Assembly (NCBI GenBank): GCA_002869605.1
Contig: PKUI01000127.1
Coordinates: 1-28,530, forward strand
Length of the DNA stretch: 28,530 nucleotides
DNA from: Desulfuromonas sp.
Lineage (GTDB): Bacteria; Desulfobacterota; Desulfuromonadia; Desulfuromonadales; SZUA-401
Direction: 5' to 3'
Made by a program: the position numbers and the translations under genes. Positions 1 to 7,661 of this stretch are shown in pieces. The notes beneath the pieces were generated by a model. It saw only the letters and a program-made list of their open reading frames with translations. It was not told the origin of the DNA and made no database searches. The stretch's first letter is position 1; each line of letters starts with the position of its first letter.

Positions 1-243
1 GACCTGTTTACCGTAGACATACAGGTCGCGGGGTGAAAGCACCACAACATCGGCAACCTTCGGATCAGCAATGGTGACCCTTTTGAAGGGGTGGGTGGTG
101 CGGACCAGCTCCGATCCACCGAGCTTGGTGGCAAAGGTCTGGCGCTCGATTTTGTCCTGGGCGCAGGTCACGCTGGCGAATACAAGCGCGAGCAGCGTCG
201 CGAACAGCGTCATAAAGAGCTTTGAACGATTTAGGTGTGTCAT
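1..243 (-). CDS. cpaC: CpaC/RcpA-type Tad pilus secretin, N-terminal part (runs off left edge)
   Basis: Partial gene of 81 codons read from an ATG at 243 down to base 1. The outer-membrane secretin forms the pore through which the Flp pilus leaves the cell. The first 28 or so residues look like a signal peptide: a basic start (THLNRSK), a hydrophobic run and an Ala-x-Ala-like end near TCA-QD. The following stretch has the pilus-secretin N-domain pattern, with TIADPKVADVVVLSPRDLYV at about residues 56-75. The start is supported by an AAGGAG ribosome site that overlaps the stop codon of cpaB only 10 bases upstream, so the two genes are probably translationally linked. The secretin pore domain lies outside the window, so the assignment rests on the N-domain and on context directly after cpaB. 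Confidence 0.85.
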   Translation of the reverse strand, partial: MTHLNRSKLFMTLFATLLALVFASVTCAQDKIERQTFATKLGGSELVRTTHPFKRVTIADPKVADVVVLSPRDLYVYGKQV

Positions 244-253
244 GGCGAACTCC

Positions 254-1069
254 TTAGTAACGGTCTTCGGATTCTGGATCCTTGAACTTTACGCTGTCAC
301 GCTCGGACCCGCGGATGACTTCGACGTCGTAGGGGACAGTTTTTTTCTTTGAGACCTTTGAACGCAGGGTCTTGACCGGCTTGGATTTGGCGACCTTGGG
401 TGTTTCGCCATCCAGTGGATTGCGCAGTACCAGGTAGAGAATACCCTTATGCATCTCAAGGGCGAGCCGCTCGGCCTCGGGAGGCTTGACCTGCACGGTT
501 ACGGTGCGCACAATTTCAGGCTTGCCTTCCTCTGTTTCCGTTGCCTGGGCGATCGCTAGCACACGGATTTTCTGCAGAATGGTTTTGGCTTTTTTCCGCT
601 GGCTTTTGGCATCGACGCTGATAACGTCGACGACAGAGTTGGGCAGGATGAAGCCGCCAACCCCGGTTACCTCGTCGACGCGAATGGCCATGGCGCGATT
701 ACCCGGCTCGATCAGGGCGACCAGGCCGGCCCCGGAGCCCGGCTCCGCGAGTTCGGCTTTGAGAACCGGGGTTCCTGCGCCCATGCGGGAGACCACCACG
801 CGGCCTTCGACCTCTTCTATCGAGGCAAAAGCGCTTTTGGGGGCACTCTTGGCGGGCCATTCGCTCATCACCAGGTTCTCAGCCGAAAGGCGTGTGCCGA
901 GAGGAATGTCTGTTGCGGCAATCACAACCGGGGTGGTTTTAATTTGCTGTGAGACAACGGCAACTTGGCTCTCTTGTTTATCAATGAGCCATTCCCGGGT
1001 TAGCCACACCGCAAGCAAACCGAAAACTACGGCTAAGCCCAATGCGATGAGTGCACCGTATTTTTTCAT
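254..1069 (-). CDS. cpaB: CpaB/RcpC Flp pilus assembly protein
   Basis: 271 residues, a usual length for CpaB. Residues 5-24 form one membrane anchor or uncleaved signal. A SAF domain follows at about 46-106, with the typical VIAATDIPLGTRLSAENL start and an RVVVSRMGAGTPVL end. The RcpC/CpaB C-terminal domain covers roughly 107-230 (GNRAMAIRVDEVTGVGGFI, then PNSVVDVI). The last 40 residues are Lys/Ser rich and charged. CpaB is a periplasmic protein thought to work with the secretin CpaC, which follows directly. The ATG at 1069 has a strong AGGAGG site six bases upstream. A 62-base gap separates it from the TadE-like gene before it, and the same transcript probably covers the whole cluster. Confidence 0.93.
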   Translation of the reverse strand: MKKYGALIALGLAVVFGLLAVWLTREWLIDKQESQVAVVSQQIKTTPVVIAATDIPLGTRLSAENLVMSEWPAKSAPKSAFASIEEVEGRVVVSRMGAGTPVLKAELAEPGSGAGLVALIEPGNRAMAIRVDEVTGVGGFILPNSVVDVISVDAKSQRKKAKTILQKIRVLAIAQATETEEGKPEIVRTVTVQVKPPEAERLALEMHKGILYLVLRNPLDGETPKVAKSKPVKTLRSKVSKKKTVPYDVEVIRGSERDSVKFKDPESEDRY

Positions 1070-1131
1070 GTTTTCCTCCTCTGCCGGTTACGGTTCCTGA
1101 GGGTATTTAGAACTACCATTCCTTGTGAGAA

Positions 1132-1635
1132 CTACCATTCTTTTGGATCTTCATAGTCGCCCGTCACGGTGAACTGGATGTTTTCCGGCCAAGTGTAGCC
1201 TGGAACAAATCCAGAAATGATAGACGGCATGAAATTATTCACCGCGACGGTTATGATCAACGGTTTGCGTGTCGCTTCATCGTTTTCTGACTCTGGAGAC
1301 TCTATATCGACCGAGACAACGGAATCGGGCCCGTAAAAGATGGCGAGATCGTTCCTGATGCTGTTGTTGACGGCGTCCCAGCGATCGGTTGGATTGGGGT
1401 CTGCGCTGGTACAGGTTCCTGAGTCGGCCTCATTGAAGCAGCTGTAGTTGTTGGCAATTACGCCGATGCGTAATCCCTCGCGAGCGACATGTGAAACGTA
1501 ATGTTTCTGAAAGAAGGTCAGCCCTAGCTCCATGATGCCGAAGAGGATCAACAGCAACAGGCTGGCAACCACGGCAAACTCGACCGTTGCAGCCCCCCGT
1601 TCTGAATATCTGTCTTGTGACCTCGAAGCCAACAT
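1132..1635 (-). CDS. TadE/TadG-like pseudopilin (second of two)
   Basis: 167 residues from ATG 1635. The start is chosen because it lies 19 bases after the previous TadE-like stop, has a GAAAGG site upstream, and gives the short cytoplasmic leader the family needs; a longer open frame upstream only shadows the neighbouring gene. The motif RGAATVEFAVV puts a prepilin cleavage site after Gly14, with Glu at +5 and Phe at +6, followed by a hydrophobic helix (about 20-35). The rest is a small extracytoplasmic domain with two cysteines (about residues 62 and 70) that could form a disulfide. It is presumably cut by the TadV/CpaA peptidase encoded just upstream and acts as a minor pilin. It ends in TAG inside a short direct duplication. 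Confidence 0.88.
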   Translation of the reverse strand: MLASRSQDRYSERGAATVEFAVVASLLLLILFGIMELGLTFFQKHYVSHVAREGLRIGVIANNYSCFNEADSGTCTSADPNPTDRWDAVNNSIRNDLAIFYGPDSVVSVDIESPESENDEATRKPLIITVAVNNFMPSIISGFVPGYTWPENIQFTVTGDYEDPKEW

Positions 1636-1654
1636 GGGTGAACCTTTCTGTTTC

Positions 1655-2158
1655 CTATGGCGGCGGCTGGTTTTGGCGAACGAACAGGGCCGAGCCTTGC
1701 AACGAAACGACATCCTCGTGGTTGTCATGGTCGTTTGCCGGATCATTGTGAAAAAGGTTGAGGAGCCCCCACAGGAGCGGGTCCCAGATTTCCGCGGTCT
1801 GTACTTCAACGGTAACCTCGTAAGAGCTGAGCCCGCCTACGGTGACATCGGCGACATCGATGGCAATAAAATCTCCGGAGCTGCAGCAATCGGCTACGAG
1901 GGTGTCACCGTAGACCCCGCGGAGCATTTCACGTACCGCATTTTCTACCACCGGGCCCGGAAGCTCGTCGGCCTTGAGCTTGGCTGCGGCGCGGGCTCCT
2001 TCACGGGCCGCGTTGTTGATATATTGGGATTGCATCCACAAGAAGCCGAACTCGACGACCCCAAACACCAGAACGACAAGCAGTAAGAAGAGCACGGCAA
2101 ATTCGACGATCACGGCTCCTTCTTGTCTATGGATATCGAGACGGCGGATTGTTTTCAT
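1655..2158 (-). CDS. tadE: TadE-like pseudopilin (first of two)
   Basis: 167 residues starting at ATG 2158, exactly the same length as the TadE-like protein that follows. The start overlaps the stop of the prepilin peptidase gene as ATGA (2158-2155), a translational coupling signal that decides the start. The motif EGAVIVEFAVL gives a cleavage point after Gly14, with Glu +5 and Phe +6, then a hydrophobic helix to about residue 37. NAAREGARAA after the helix is typical of TadE proteins. An adjacent CysCys pair lies near residue 86. The role is probably as a minor pilin in Flp pilus assembly. The two TadE-like copies differ strongly outside the N-terminal signature, so they are not a recent duplication. 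Confidence 0.9.
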   Translation of the reverse strand: MKTIRRLDIHRQEGAVIVEFAVLFLLLVVLVFGVVEFGFLWMQSQYINNAAREGARAAAKLKADELPGPVVENAVREMLRGVYGDTLVADCCSSGDFIAIDVADVTVGGLSSYEVTVEVQTAEIWDPLLWGLLNLFHNDPANDHDNHEDVVSLQGSALFVRQNQPPP

Positions 2159-2772
2159 AACAAGCTCCCCCAGTGCTGAAATGCTACAAAGCCGAAGGCG
2201 ATGGCGGCGGCGTAGGGGAAGCGGAGTTTCTCCTCGGTACGTGTCGGGATGATAGCGCGCGGGTCGCGGGTGCAGGCCAGGGTCTTGAGGGCCAGCCACC
2301 AGGCCTGAGCCCGCTCGCTCAGGTTGGTCTCAAGCAGGTAATGGAGGATGGCCAGTACGCCCCCCATCAGACCCATGTAAAGAAAAACCTGAAAAATGTC
2401 GGCGGGGCCGAGCAGGGCGCCGAGGGCGGCAAGCGCCTTGACGTCACCACCGCCCATTCCGCCCAGGGCATAGGGGCCAATTAGCAAGATGAACCCGGTT
2501 AGCAGGCCTAGAACTGCGGCCAGTAGACCGGTGGGGCCGGCGACCAGCAGCTGGAAGCCGGCCCCCGTCACGGCCAGTGTTAGGGTAAGGGGATTGGGGA
2601 TCTTGGTTCGCAGGGTGTCGGTGGCGCAAAAGAGCAGCAGAAATATGGAGGCGAGGAGGATGAGCGGTGCCTGGTTGCCGTCGATGCGGCTAACCATAAG
2701 CCATACCAGCAGGGACGCGGCCGCTAAGCCCGTAAGAAATCGTGGTATCTGCTGATAGAGTTCCCGTTTCAT
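2155..2772 (-). CDS. cpaA: TadV/CpaA prepilin peptidase (A24 family)
   Basis: 205 residues, highly hydrophobic with about six membrane segments. The two catalytic aspartates of the A24 aspartic peptidases are visible: Asp52 in ATDTLRTKIPN, and Asp110 in the GMGGGDVK (GxGD) motif. The N-terminal methylase domain of PilD-type enzymes is absent, as expected for the short TadV/CpaA class. It should cleave the leader peptides of the Flp pilin encoded just upstream and of the two TadE-like proteins just downstream. The start ATG at 2772 has a GGAGGCGGGAG site directly before it. The stop overlaps the tadE start (ATGA). Confidence 0.93.
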   Translation of the reverse strand: MKRELYQQIPRFLTGLAAASLLVWLMVSRIDGNQAPLILLASIFLLLFCATDTLRTKIPNPLTLTLAVTGAGFQLLVAGPTGLLAAVLGLLTGFILLIGPYALGGMGGGDVKALAALGALLGPADIFQVFLYMGLMGGVLAILHYLLETNLSERAQAWWLALKTLACTRDPRAIIPTRTEEKLRFPYAAAIAFGFVAFQHWGSLL

Positions 2773-2857
2773 CTCCCGCCTCCGGTAAGGGGTTACGTGG
2801 TGCGGCCAGTTGCTTGGAGTGCTTTACAGATCAAAACGATAGTTCCTTGTGGTTTTT

Positions 2858-3040
2858 TTAACCGGCGGTCGGAAGCTGCGCATCTACCTTGTCAAAGGCC
2901 GCATCAATCTTGTTGCCGATAACAGAGATAACGACAATGCAGACGGCGATGATCAGTGCAACCAGTACGCCGTACTCGACAGCCGTAGCTCCTTCCTCGT
3001 CACGCATGAATGCATTCATCAGTTCGGTAATCGCTTTCAT
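2858..3040 (-). CDS. flp: Flp/Fap-type major pilin precursor
   Basis: 60 residues from ATG 3040. A further ATG at 3046 abuts the AAGGAG site with no spacing, whereas the 3040 ATG lies six bases after it, so 3040 is chosen. The protein has a cytoplasmic leader (residues 1-17, ending DEEG), cleavage after Gly17, then ATAVEYG with Glu at +5 and Tyr at +6, the Flp signature. A single hydrophobic helix spans about 24-42, with a short polar tail. It is the expected structural subunit of the Tad pilus whose assembly genes follow. It is the first gene of the cluster, so its promoter should lie within 3041-3250; no clear -35/-10 or -24/-12 could be assigned there. Confidence 0.93.
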   Translation of the reverse strand: MKAITELMNAFMRDEEGATAVEYGVLVALIIAVCIVVISVIGNKIDAAFDKVDAQLPTAG

Positions 3041-3843
3041 GTTCATCTCCTTTTTTTTTAGAATGTTACGTCTGCCACTCTGACCATCTTTAACCGGCAT
3101 GGTCTCCCTATCCTATAAGTAGCCCACTCAGAAGTCTGGGCGCCGAAGTTCTAAACTTTATTCAGTTGCTCCCCTTGGATGAAAAAAAGACTTTTGCTAA
3201 TCAAAAAAAGGACTTACGTTAAAATTCTACTGCCAAACCTAGGTATTGCATGTCCGGGACCCCCGATTTACGTAAAATGGAGCAAAAACGCAAAATAAGA
3301 CTCAAGAAATTATTGCCCTCACAGCAGGTCAGGTTGTTGATGGCTTTATATTCTGTTTGAAGGGGGCCAACGGCAAACCTGGGGGGTATCGGGGAGCTAT
3401 TCCAATAGGTGTCGGTGCCGAGCAAGGTGCACGTTAAATGGGCGTGAGATATGTTTGGTGTTTTCTTCATCATCGCGTCTTTCAGGATCGTTTGCAGCAG
3501 GTACCAAGGCACGAGCTGCATGCACAGAGTCGACGGCTTTATGAAACTGTACCTTGTACCGTCTTTATGTCAAAAAACTCGTTTAGGTCGTGTCCCCTGC
3601 GGCAACGGGTTCAGCACGTTGCCGGTTGTTTCTAGTTCCTGGGAACTAGAAGTTTAGCAACTAATGAATAAGTGTCTATCGTGCGAAGGATAAGTTTTAT
3701 TTCAAGCTTTGGTTTGCACACAGATAGAAAGGCGCCGCACTGGCGACGGAGCTGGATAGGTAGATTGCTGCAGGGAGAGAATTAAGTCTTGAGAAGCGGC
3801 ATCATGCTGCCGTAGGCACTTGGTGGGAGAGTAAGACACGTAT
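3041..3843. other. Intergenic region without a convincing gene
   Basis: About 800 bases between the flp start and the end of the CLC gene, visibly richer in A and T than the flanks (A/T runs near 3051-3060, 3182-3210 and 3285-3310). Short open frames occur on both strands, but none has a ribosome site together with a recognisable protein. It should hold the flp promoter on the minus strand. It contains two inverted repeats at 3600-3651 and, next to the CLC stop, a stretch resembling the 3' half of 5S rRNA (discussed as a finding). No tRNA, riboswitch or IS end was recognised. Confidence 0.6.
3600..3651. repeat. Two adjacent inverted repeats
   Basis: First repeat: CGGCAACG (3600-3607) and CGTTGCCG (3617-3624), a perfect 8-bp stem with a 9-base loop. 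Second: TTCTAGTTCC (3630-3639) and GGAACTAGAA (3642-3651), a perfect 10-bp near-palindrome with a 2-base centre. The second has the shape of a dimeric regulator's operator rather than a terminator, since no T-run follows on either strand. Function unknown. Confidence 0.6.
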
Positions 3844-5658
3844 TTAAGTGTCGGAGTAGATCCCTTTTTGCCGCTCGAGTTCGGCTGCGTAGCGCGCCAG
3901 CACGGCACGGCGGGTGAGCATGAAGTGAACCTTCTTCGGGTCCTGCAGATCGAGCACCGGGATTTCCTCGAGGCCGCGGCTTGAGAGTTTGCGCATCACC
4001 TCGGTGAGGGTTTCGTCAGGGCGGGTAGCAATAACGTTCGGGGTGGCGATGTCACTGGCGAGGATCAGTTCGGGGGGGAGGTCCTCGGCGAGAATGCGGC
4101 GGATGTCGTTGACCGAGAAGATACCGACCATGTCACCGTTGCCGTCGACCACCGGATAATAGGCACCCTCGGCCTCAGCAATCCGTGCGAGGATTTCGCT
4201 AAGGTTCATATGTGCAGGGATCGGGTGCGGCTCACGTCCCTGTTCAGCGAGGTCGGCCACGCGGATCCCCTCGAGCACGTCGACAACGAAGTCGCCAAGG
4301 TGGGCGGGTGACTCAAGGCGTCCCGGGACCTGGTTGATGTAGATGCTGTTCTTGCGCAGCACGGTCATCGCCACCACGCAGACCAACATCAACGGTGCGA
4401 GCAGGGCGTAGTTGCCGGTCAACTCGCTGACCATGATCAGGGTTGCGATCGGGGTGTTCGAGACTCCGGCGAAGAACCCGGCCATACCGATCAGTACGTA
4501 GGTGCGTGGGTCCTGGATCAGCGCCGGCATGAGAATTTCTGCGGTGGCGCCGAAGGCGCCGCCGACCATTGCGCCGATAACCAGGCTCGGGGCGAACACT
4601 CCGCCCGAACCGCCTGAAGAGATGGTGAAGCAGGTGGCTATGATTTTGGCGAAGGCGAGCACGATCATCACCCATAAGGCGATGTTGCCGTAAAGCGCCG
4701 CCTGGACCATGCCGTAGCCGGAACCGAGCACCTGGGGAACGAACATCGCCATGATGCCGAGCAGCAGGCCACCTAGGGCCGGCTTGAGCGGTTCGGGCAG
4801 CGGCAGGCGCTGGAACTGGGCACGCATACCGTAGAACACCTTGACGTAGAAGCGACCCATCAGCGCGCAAACGATCGCGAGCAGAAAGTAGACCAGCAGT
4901 TCCGGCGGGTGATCGAAGGTGAATAGCGGCGTGGTCAGCAGTGGTTTCCAGCCGGTCACCGCACCGAACAGCGAGTAGGCGACAATCGAGGAGATGATGC
5001 ACGGAATCAGCCCCTCGTGCTCGAACTCCGGGTCGCGATACAGGACCTCGACGGCGAACAGCGCTCCTCCCAGCGGAGCCCTGAAGGTGGCACCGATACC
5101 GCCGGCCATCCCCGCAAGCAGCAGGGTGCGGCGGTCGGCGGTGGAGAGGCCGAGCTTGTTGGCGAGAAATGAGCCGAAGCCGGCGCCGATCTGCGCGATC
5201 GGTCCTTCGCGGCCGGCGCTGCCGCCGGTGCCGATAGTGGCGATCGAGGCGATCCCCTTGATGATCGGTACGCGGCCGCGGATCGAGCCCCCCTTGTGGT
5301 GGAAGGCGTCGATCGCCGCGTCGGTACCGTGTCCCTCGGCTTCAGGGGCGAAGCGGAACACCAGATAGCCGGAGATCAGACCGCCGAGTACCGGGATCAG
5401 AAACAGAAACCAGCGGAAATCCATGTGCAGGGTATCGATGGTCTTCTCGAACAGGTAGAAGGGGGTACCCTCTTCCGGGGGGTGAAAGCCGGCCATTTTC
5501 TTGAGCAGTAGCAGCTCGACGTTATTGGCCAGGTAGTAGAAGACCAGCGCAGCACAGCCGGTGACCATGCCGACCATCGCGGCAAGCAACAGGGGGCGAC
5601 CGACGGCCCTGAGCTCGGTGCCGTTGGAGAATTTGCGCAGGTGATGAACGAGGTTCAT
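3844..5658 (-). CDS. CLC-family chloride channel/transporter with CBS domains
   Basis: 604 residues: a CLC membrane domain (about 1-425, ten or more hydrophobic segments) and a cytoplasmic tail with two CBS domains (about 450-600) that may bind nucleotides. The ion-path motif GSAGREGP carries the gating glutamate (Glu151), and GSGGVFAPSL matches the second pore motif. The intracellular proton glutamate of E. coli ClcA (Glu203, in FIIEEM) is replaced by Val205 (FAVEVL), so proton coupling cannot be assumed. GHGTD at about 109-113 stands where ClcA has GSGIP. The gene is divergent from a second CLC gene with a 212-base shared upstream region. The start is ATG 5658 with only a weak ribosome site. 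Family assignment is secure; the ion and mode of transport are not. Confidence 0.93.
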   Translation of the reverse strand: MNLVHHLRKFSNGTELRAVGRPLLLAAMVGMVTGCAALVFYYLANNVELLLLKKMAGFHPPEEGTPFYLFEKTIDTLHMDFRWFLFLIPVLGGLISGYLVFRFAPEAEGHGTDAAIDAFHHKGGSIRGRVPIIKGIASIATIGTGGSAGREGPIAQIGAGFGSFLANKLGLSTADRRTLLLAGMAGGIGATFRAPLGGALFAVEVLYRDPEFEHEGLIPCIISSIVAYSLFGAVTGWKPLLTTPLFTFDHPPELLVYFLLAIVCALMGRFYVKVFYGMRAQFQRLPLPEPLKPALGGLLLGIMAMFVPQVLGSGYGMVQAALYGNIALWVMIVLAFAKIIATCFTISSGGSGGVFAPSLVIGAMVGGAFGATAEILMPALIQDPRTYVLIGMAGFFAGVSNTPIATLIMVSELTGNYALLAPLMLVCVVAMTVLRKNSIYINQVPGRLESPAHLGDFVVDVLEGIRVADLAEQGREPHPIPAHMNLSEILARIAEAEGAYYPVVDGNGDMVGIFSVNDIRRILAEDLPPELILASDIATPNVIATRPDETLTEVMRKLSSRGLEEIPVLDLQDPKKVHFMLTRRAVLARYAAELERQKGIYSDT

Positions 5659-5745
5659 GGCGAGGTCCGTAGATCAATTCGTGGCTAGCGGGCCGATTAA
5701 ACAGGACATCGAACCATGGCAGGACAAAAAATGCAAGTGTAGAGA

Positions 5746-5777
5746 GGCAAAAAAGCCTGCAAATGCAGATATTTGCC
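5746..5777. repeat. Nested inverted repeat between divergent CLC genes (possible operator)
   Basis: Outer arms GGCAAA (5746-5751) and TTTGCC (5772-5777) enclose an inner near-palindrome CTGCA-AA-TGCAG (5757-5768). It sits near the middle of the 212-base region from which the two CLC genes diverge, a usual place for a shared regulator site. No clear -35/-10 pair was found around it, so an operator role is inference from position and symmetry. Confidence 0.4.
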
Positions 5778-5870
5778 TTTGACTGCGGTTTACTTCCCCC
5801 AATTGGAGTGTTAACATGCCGCCGCGGGCTACGCAGGTGCCCGCAATTTTCTTTTCTGGGAGCCTTCCCG

Positions 5871-7661
5871 ATGTTGAAATTGTCGTACCGATCCGAGAGA
5901 ATGCGCACCTTGCTGACCGGGTTGCTGAGTCGACTGCACATCAGCGAAAACACCTTCATGCTCATTCTGGCGGTGTGCATCGGCTTGCTCGCGGGTTTCT
6001 GTAACTATGCGTTTCGCCAGACCATCGAGTTCGTCCATCACCTGGTGATCGGCCAGGGGAGCGAGCTGATGAACATCTCTTTTGACAGCTGGACTCCGAC
6101 CCGTGTCGGGGTGGTGCTGTTCCCGCTTATCGGCGGATTGCTGATTATTCCGCTGCGCCACTTCTTCTCCGCCGACCTCAGCTTCGGCTTTGCCCATTTC
6201 CTTGAAAAGGTCAATCTGCGTGGTGGCAAGGTGCCGGGGCGCACCGTGTTGACTCGTGGCCTGGCCAGTGCCATCACCCTCGGTACCGGTGGTTCGGCGG
6301 GACAGGAAGGGCCGATCGCCCAGATCGGCGGGGCGGTGGCGAGCAGCATCGGCCAGACTTTTCGCATGAGCGGCGACCGTCTCAAGGTGCTGGTGGCCTG
6401 CGGTGCGGCCGGCGGCGTGGCAGCGACCTTCAATGCTCCGATTGCCGGGGTGTTCTTCGCCCAGGAAATCGTGCTGCTCGCTTCCTTCGAGTTGACCAGT
6501 TTCACCTCGATCGTGGTTTCCAGCGCCATGGCGACCGTGGTCTCGCGTGCCCTGCTCGGCAACCACCCGGAATTTTATGCCCCTCCCTACCTGATCGGCC
6601 ACTATAGCGAGCTGGGGCTGTATGTGCTGCTTGGCTTGATCATCGGAGTGCTGGCGCCGCTTTTCACCCGGATCTTTTTCCGTGTCAAGGACATGTTCGC
6701 CGCGCTGACCCTGCCGCCGCTCTATCGACCGCTGCTTGGCGGGGTGTTGGTCGGGGTGATCGGTATCGTTTTTCCCCAGGTATTCGGTAACGGCTATGGT
6801 TTTATCGAGAAGGTGCTGCACGGTGACGGTGTCTGGTACCTGCTCGCGGCGCTGATCGTTTTCAAGGCGCTGGCGACGGCGATTACCCTCGGTTCGGGGC
6901 TCCCCGGCGGGGTCTTCGCCCCGTCACTCTATCTCGGTGCCACCATTGGCGGCGCCTTCGGCGGCCTGATCACGACGCTGTTCCCGAATCTTGGGCTTTC
7001 ACCGGGCGCTTATGCGCTGGTCGGCATGGGGGCGTTCCTTTCGGCGGTGACCCACGCACCGATGACTGCGATCTTCCTGCTCTTCGAGATCACCTCCTCA
7101 TACCAGGTCATCGTGCCGATCATGATCACCTGTGTCATCGGCACCGCCATCAGTCGGCACTTCAAGCAGGAGAGCATCGAGACCGAGGAGCTGGTACGGG
7201 CTGGGATCAACCTCGAGTCGGGCAAAGAACAGAACATCATGCGCTCGCTGCGCGTCGGCGAGGTGATGGTGACTGAACCGGAGACCGTGCCGGAAGGGAT
7301 GACCCTGCGCCAGTTTACGCGCTTCGTCGAGACCACCCGCCACACCAACTTCCCGTTGATCAACCCGCGCGGCGAGCTGACCGGCATCATCTCGGTGCAG
7401 GACTTCATGGGGGTGGTCTTCGAGCGCGACCTGATGGACCTGGTGGTGATCAAGGAACTCGCTACCACCGACGTGATCACCGTGACCGTCGACGACACCC
7501 TCGACCGGGCGATGCGCAAGATCGGCTACCGCAATATCGAGCAGCTGCCAGTGGTCGACGCTAACAATCTCAAGACCCTGGTTGGGCTGGTCTCGCGGCG
7601 CGACATGGTCTCGGCCTACAACCGCGCGCTGATGGCCAAAACCTTGGAGGAGGAAGCATGA
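5871..7661 (+). CDS. CLC-family chloride channel/transporter with CBS domains (second copy)
   Basis: 596 residues from ATG 5871. The open frame extends upstream to 5763, but 5871 is preferred because GGGAG precedes it and the protein then starts shortly before the first membrane helix. The membrane domain covers about 30-435, with GSAGQEGP (gating Glu146) and GSGLPGGVFAPSL. The position matching the ClcA proton glutamate is Ile200 (FAQEIV), again not Glu. Two CBS domains fill the tail (about 458-590; VGEVMVTEPETVPEGMTLRQ and ATTDVITVTVDDTLDRAM). Sequence identity with the divergent neighbour appears low outside the motifs, so this is an old pair rather than a fresh duplication. Its stop overlaps the pcrA start as ATGA. 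Confidence 0.93.
   Translation: MLKLSYRSERMRTLLTGLLSRLHISENTFMLILAVCIGLLAGFCNYAFRQTIEFVHHLVIGQGSELMNISFDSWTPTRVGVVLFPLIGGLLIIPLRHFFSADLSFGFAHFLEKVNLRGGKVPGRTVLTRGLASAITLGTGGSAGQEGPIAQIGGAVASSIGQTFRMSGDRLKVLVACGAAGGVAATFNAPIAGVFFAQEIVLLASFELTSFTSIVVSSAMATVVSRALLGNHPEFYAPPYLIGHYSELGLYVLLGLIIGVLAPLFTRIFFRVKDMFAALTLPPLYRPLLGGVLVGVIGIVFPQVFGNGYGFIEKVLHGDGVWYLLAALIVFKALATAITLGSGLPGGVFAPSLYLGATIGGAFGGLITTLFPNLGLSPGAYALVGMGAFLSAVTHAPMTAIFLLFEITSSYQVIVPIMITCVIGTAISRHFKQESIETEELVRAGINLESGKEQNIMRSLRVGEVMVTEPETVPEGMTLRQFTRFVETTRHTNFPLINPRGELTGIISVQDFMGVVFERDLMDLVVIKELATTDVITVTVDDTLDRAMRKIGYRNIEQLPVVDANNLKTLVGLVSRRDMVSAYNRALMAKTLEEEA

Noticed and set aside
1636..1809. N-terminal extension of the second TadE-like gene to 1809
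   Set aside because: The extra residues overlap the preceding TadE-like gene and would put about 58 extra residues before the prepilin cleavage motif.
3371..3440. GGCAAACC on the plus strand as a second GEMM riboswitch
   Set aside because: No GNRA hairpin followed by GGGACGCAAAGCC and no downstream gene on that strand.
5659..5870. Fluoride riboswitch upstream of the CLC genes
   Set aside because: The conserved fluoride-aptamer blocks were not found, and neither CLC has the CLC-F filter residues.
5829..6821. 330-codon minus-strand open frame opposite the second CLC gene
   Set aside because: Gln/His/Arg-rich shadow of a hydrophobic membrane protein; no ribosome site and no recognisable domain.
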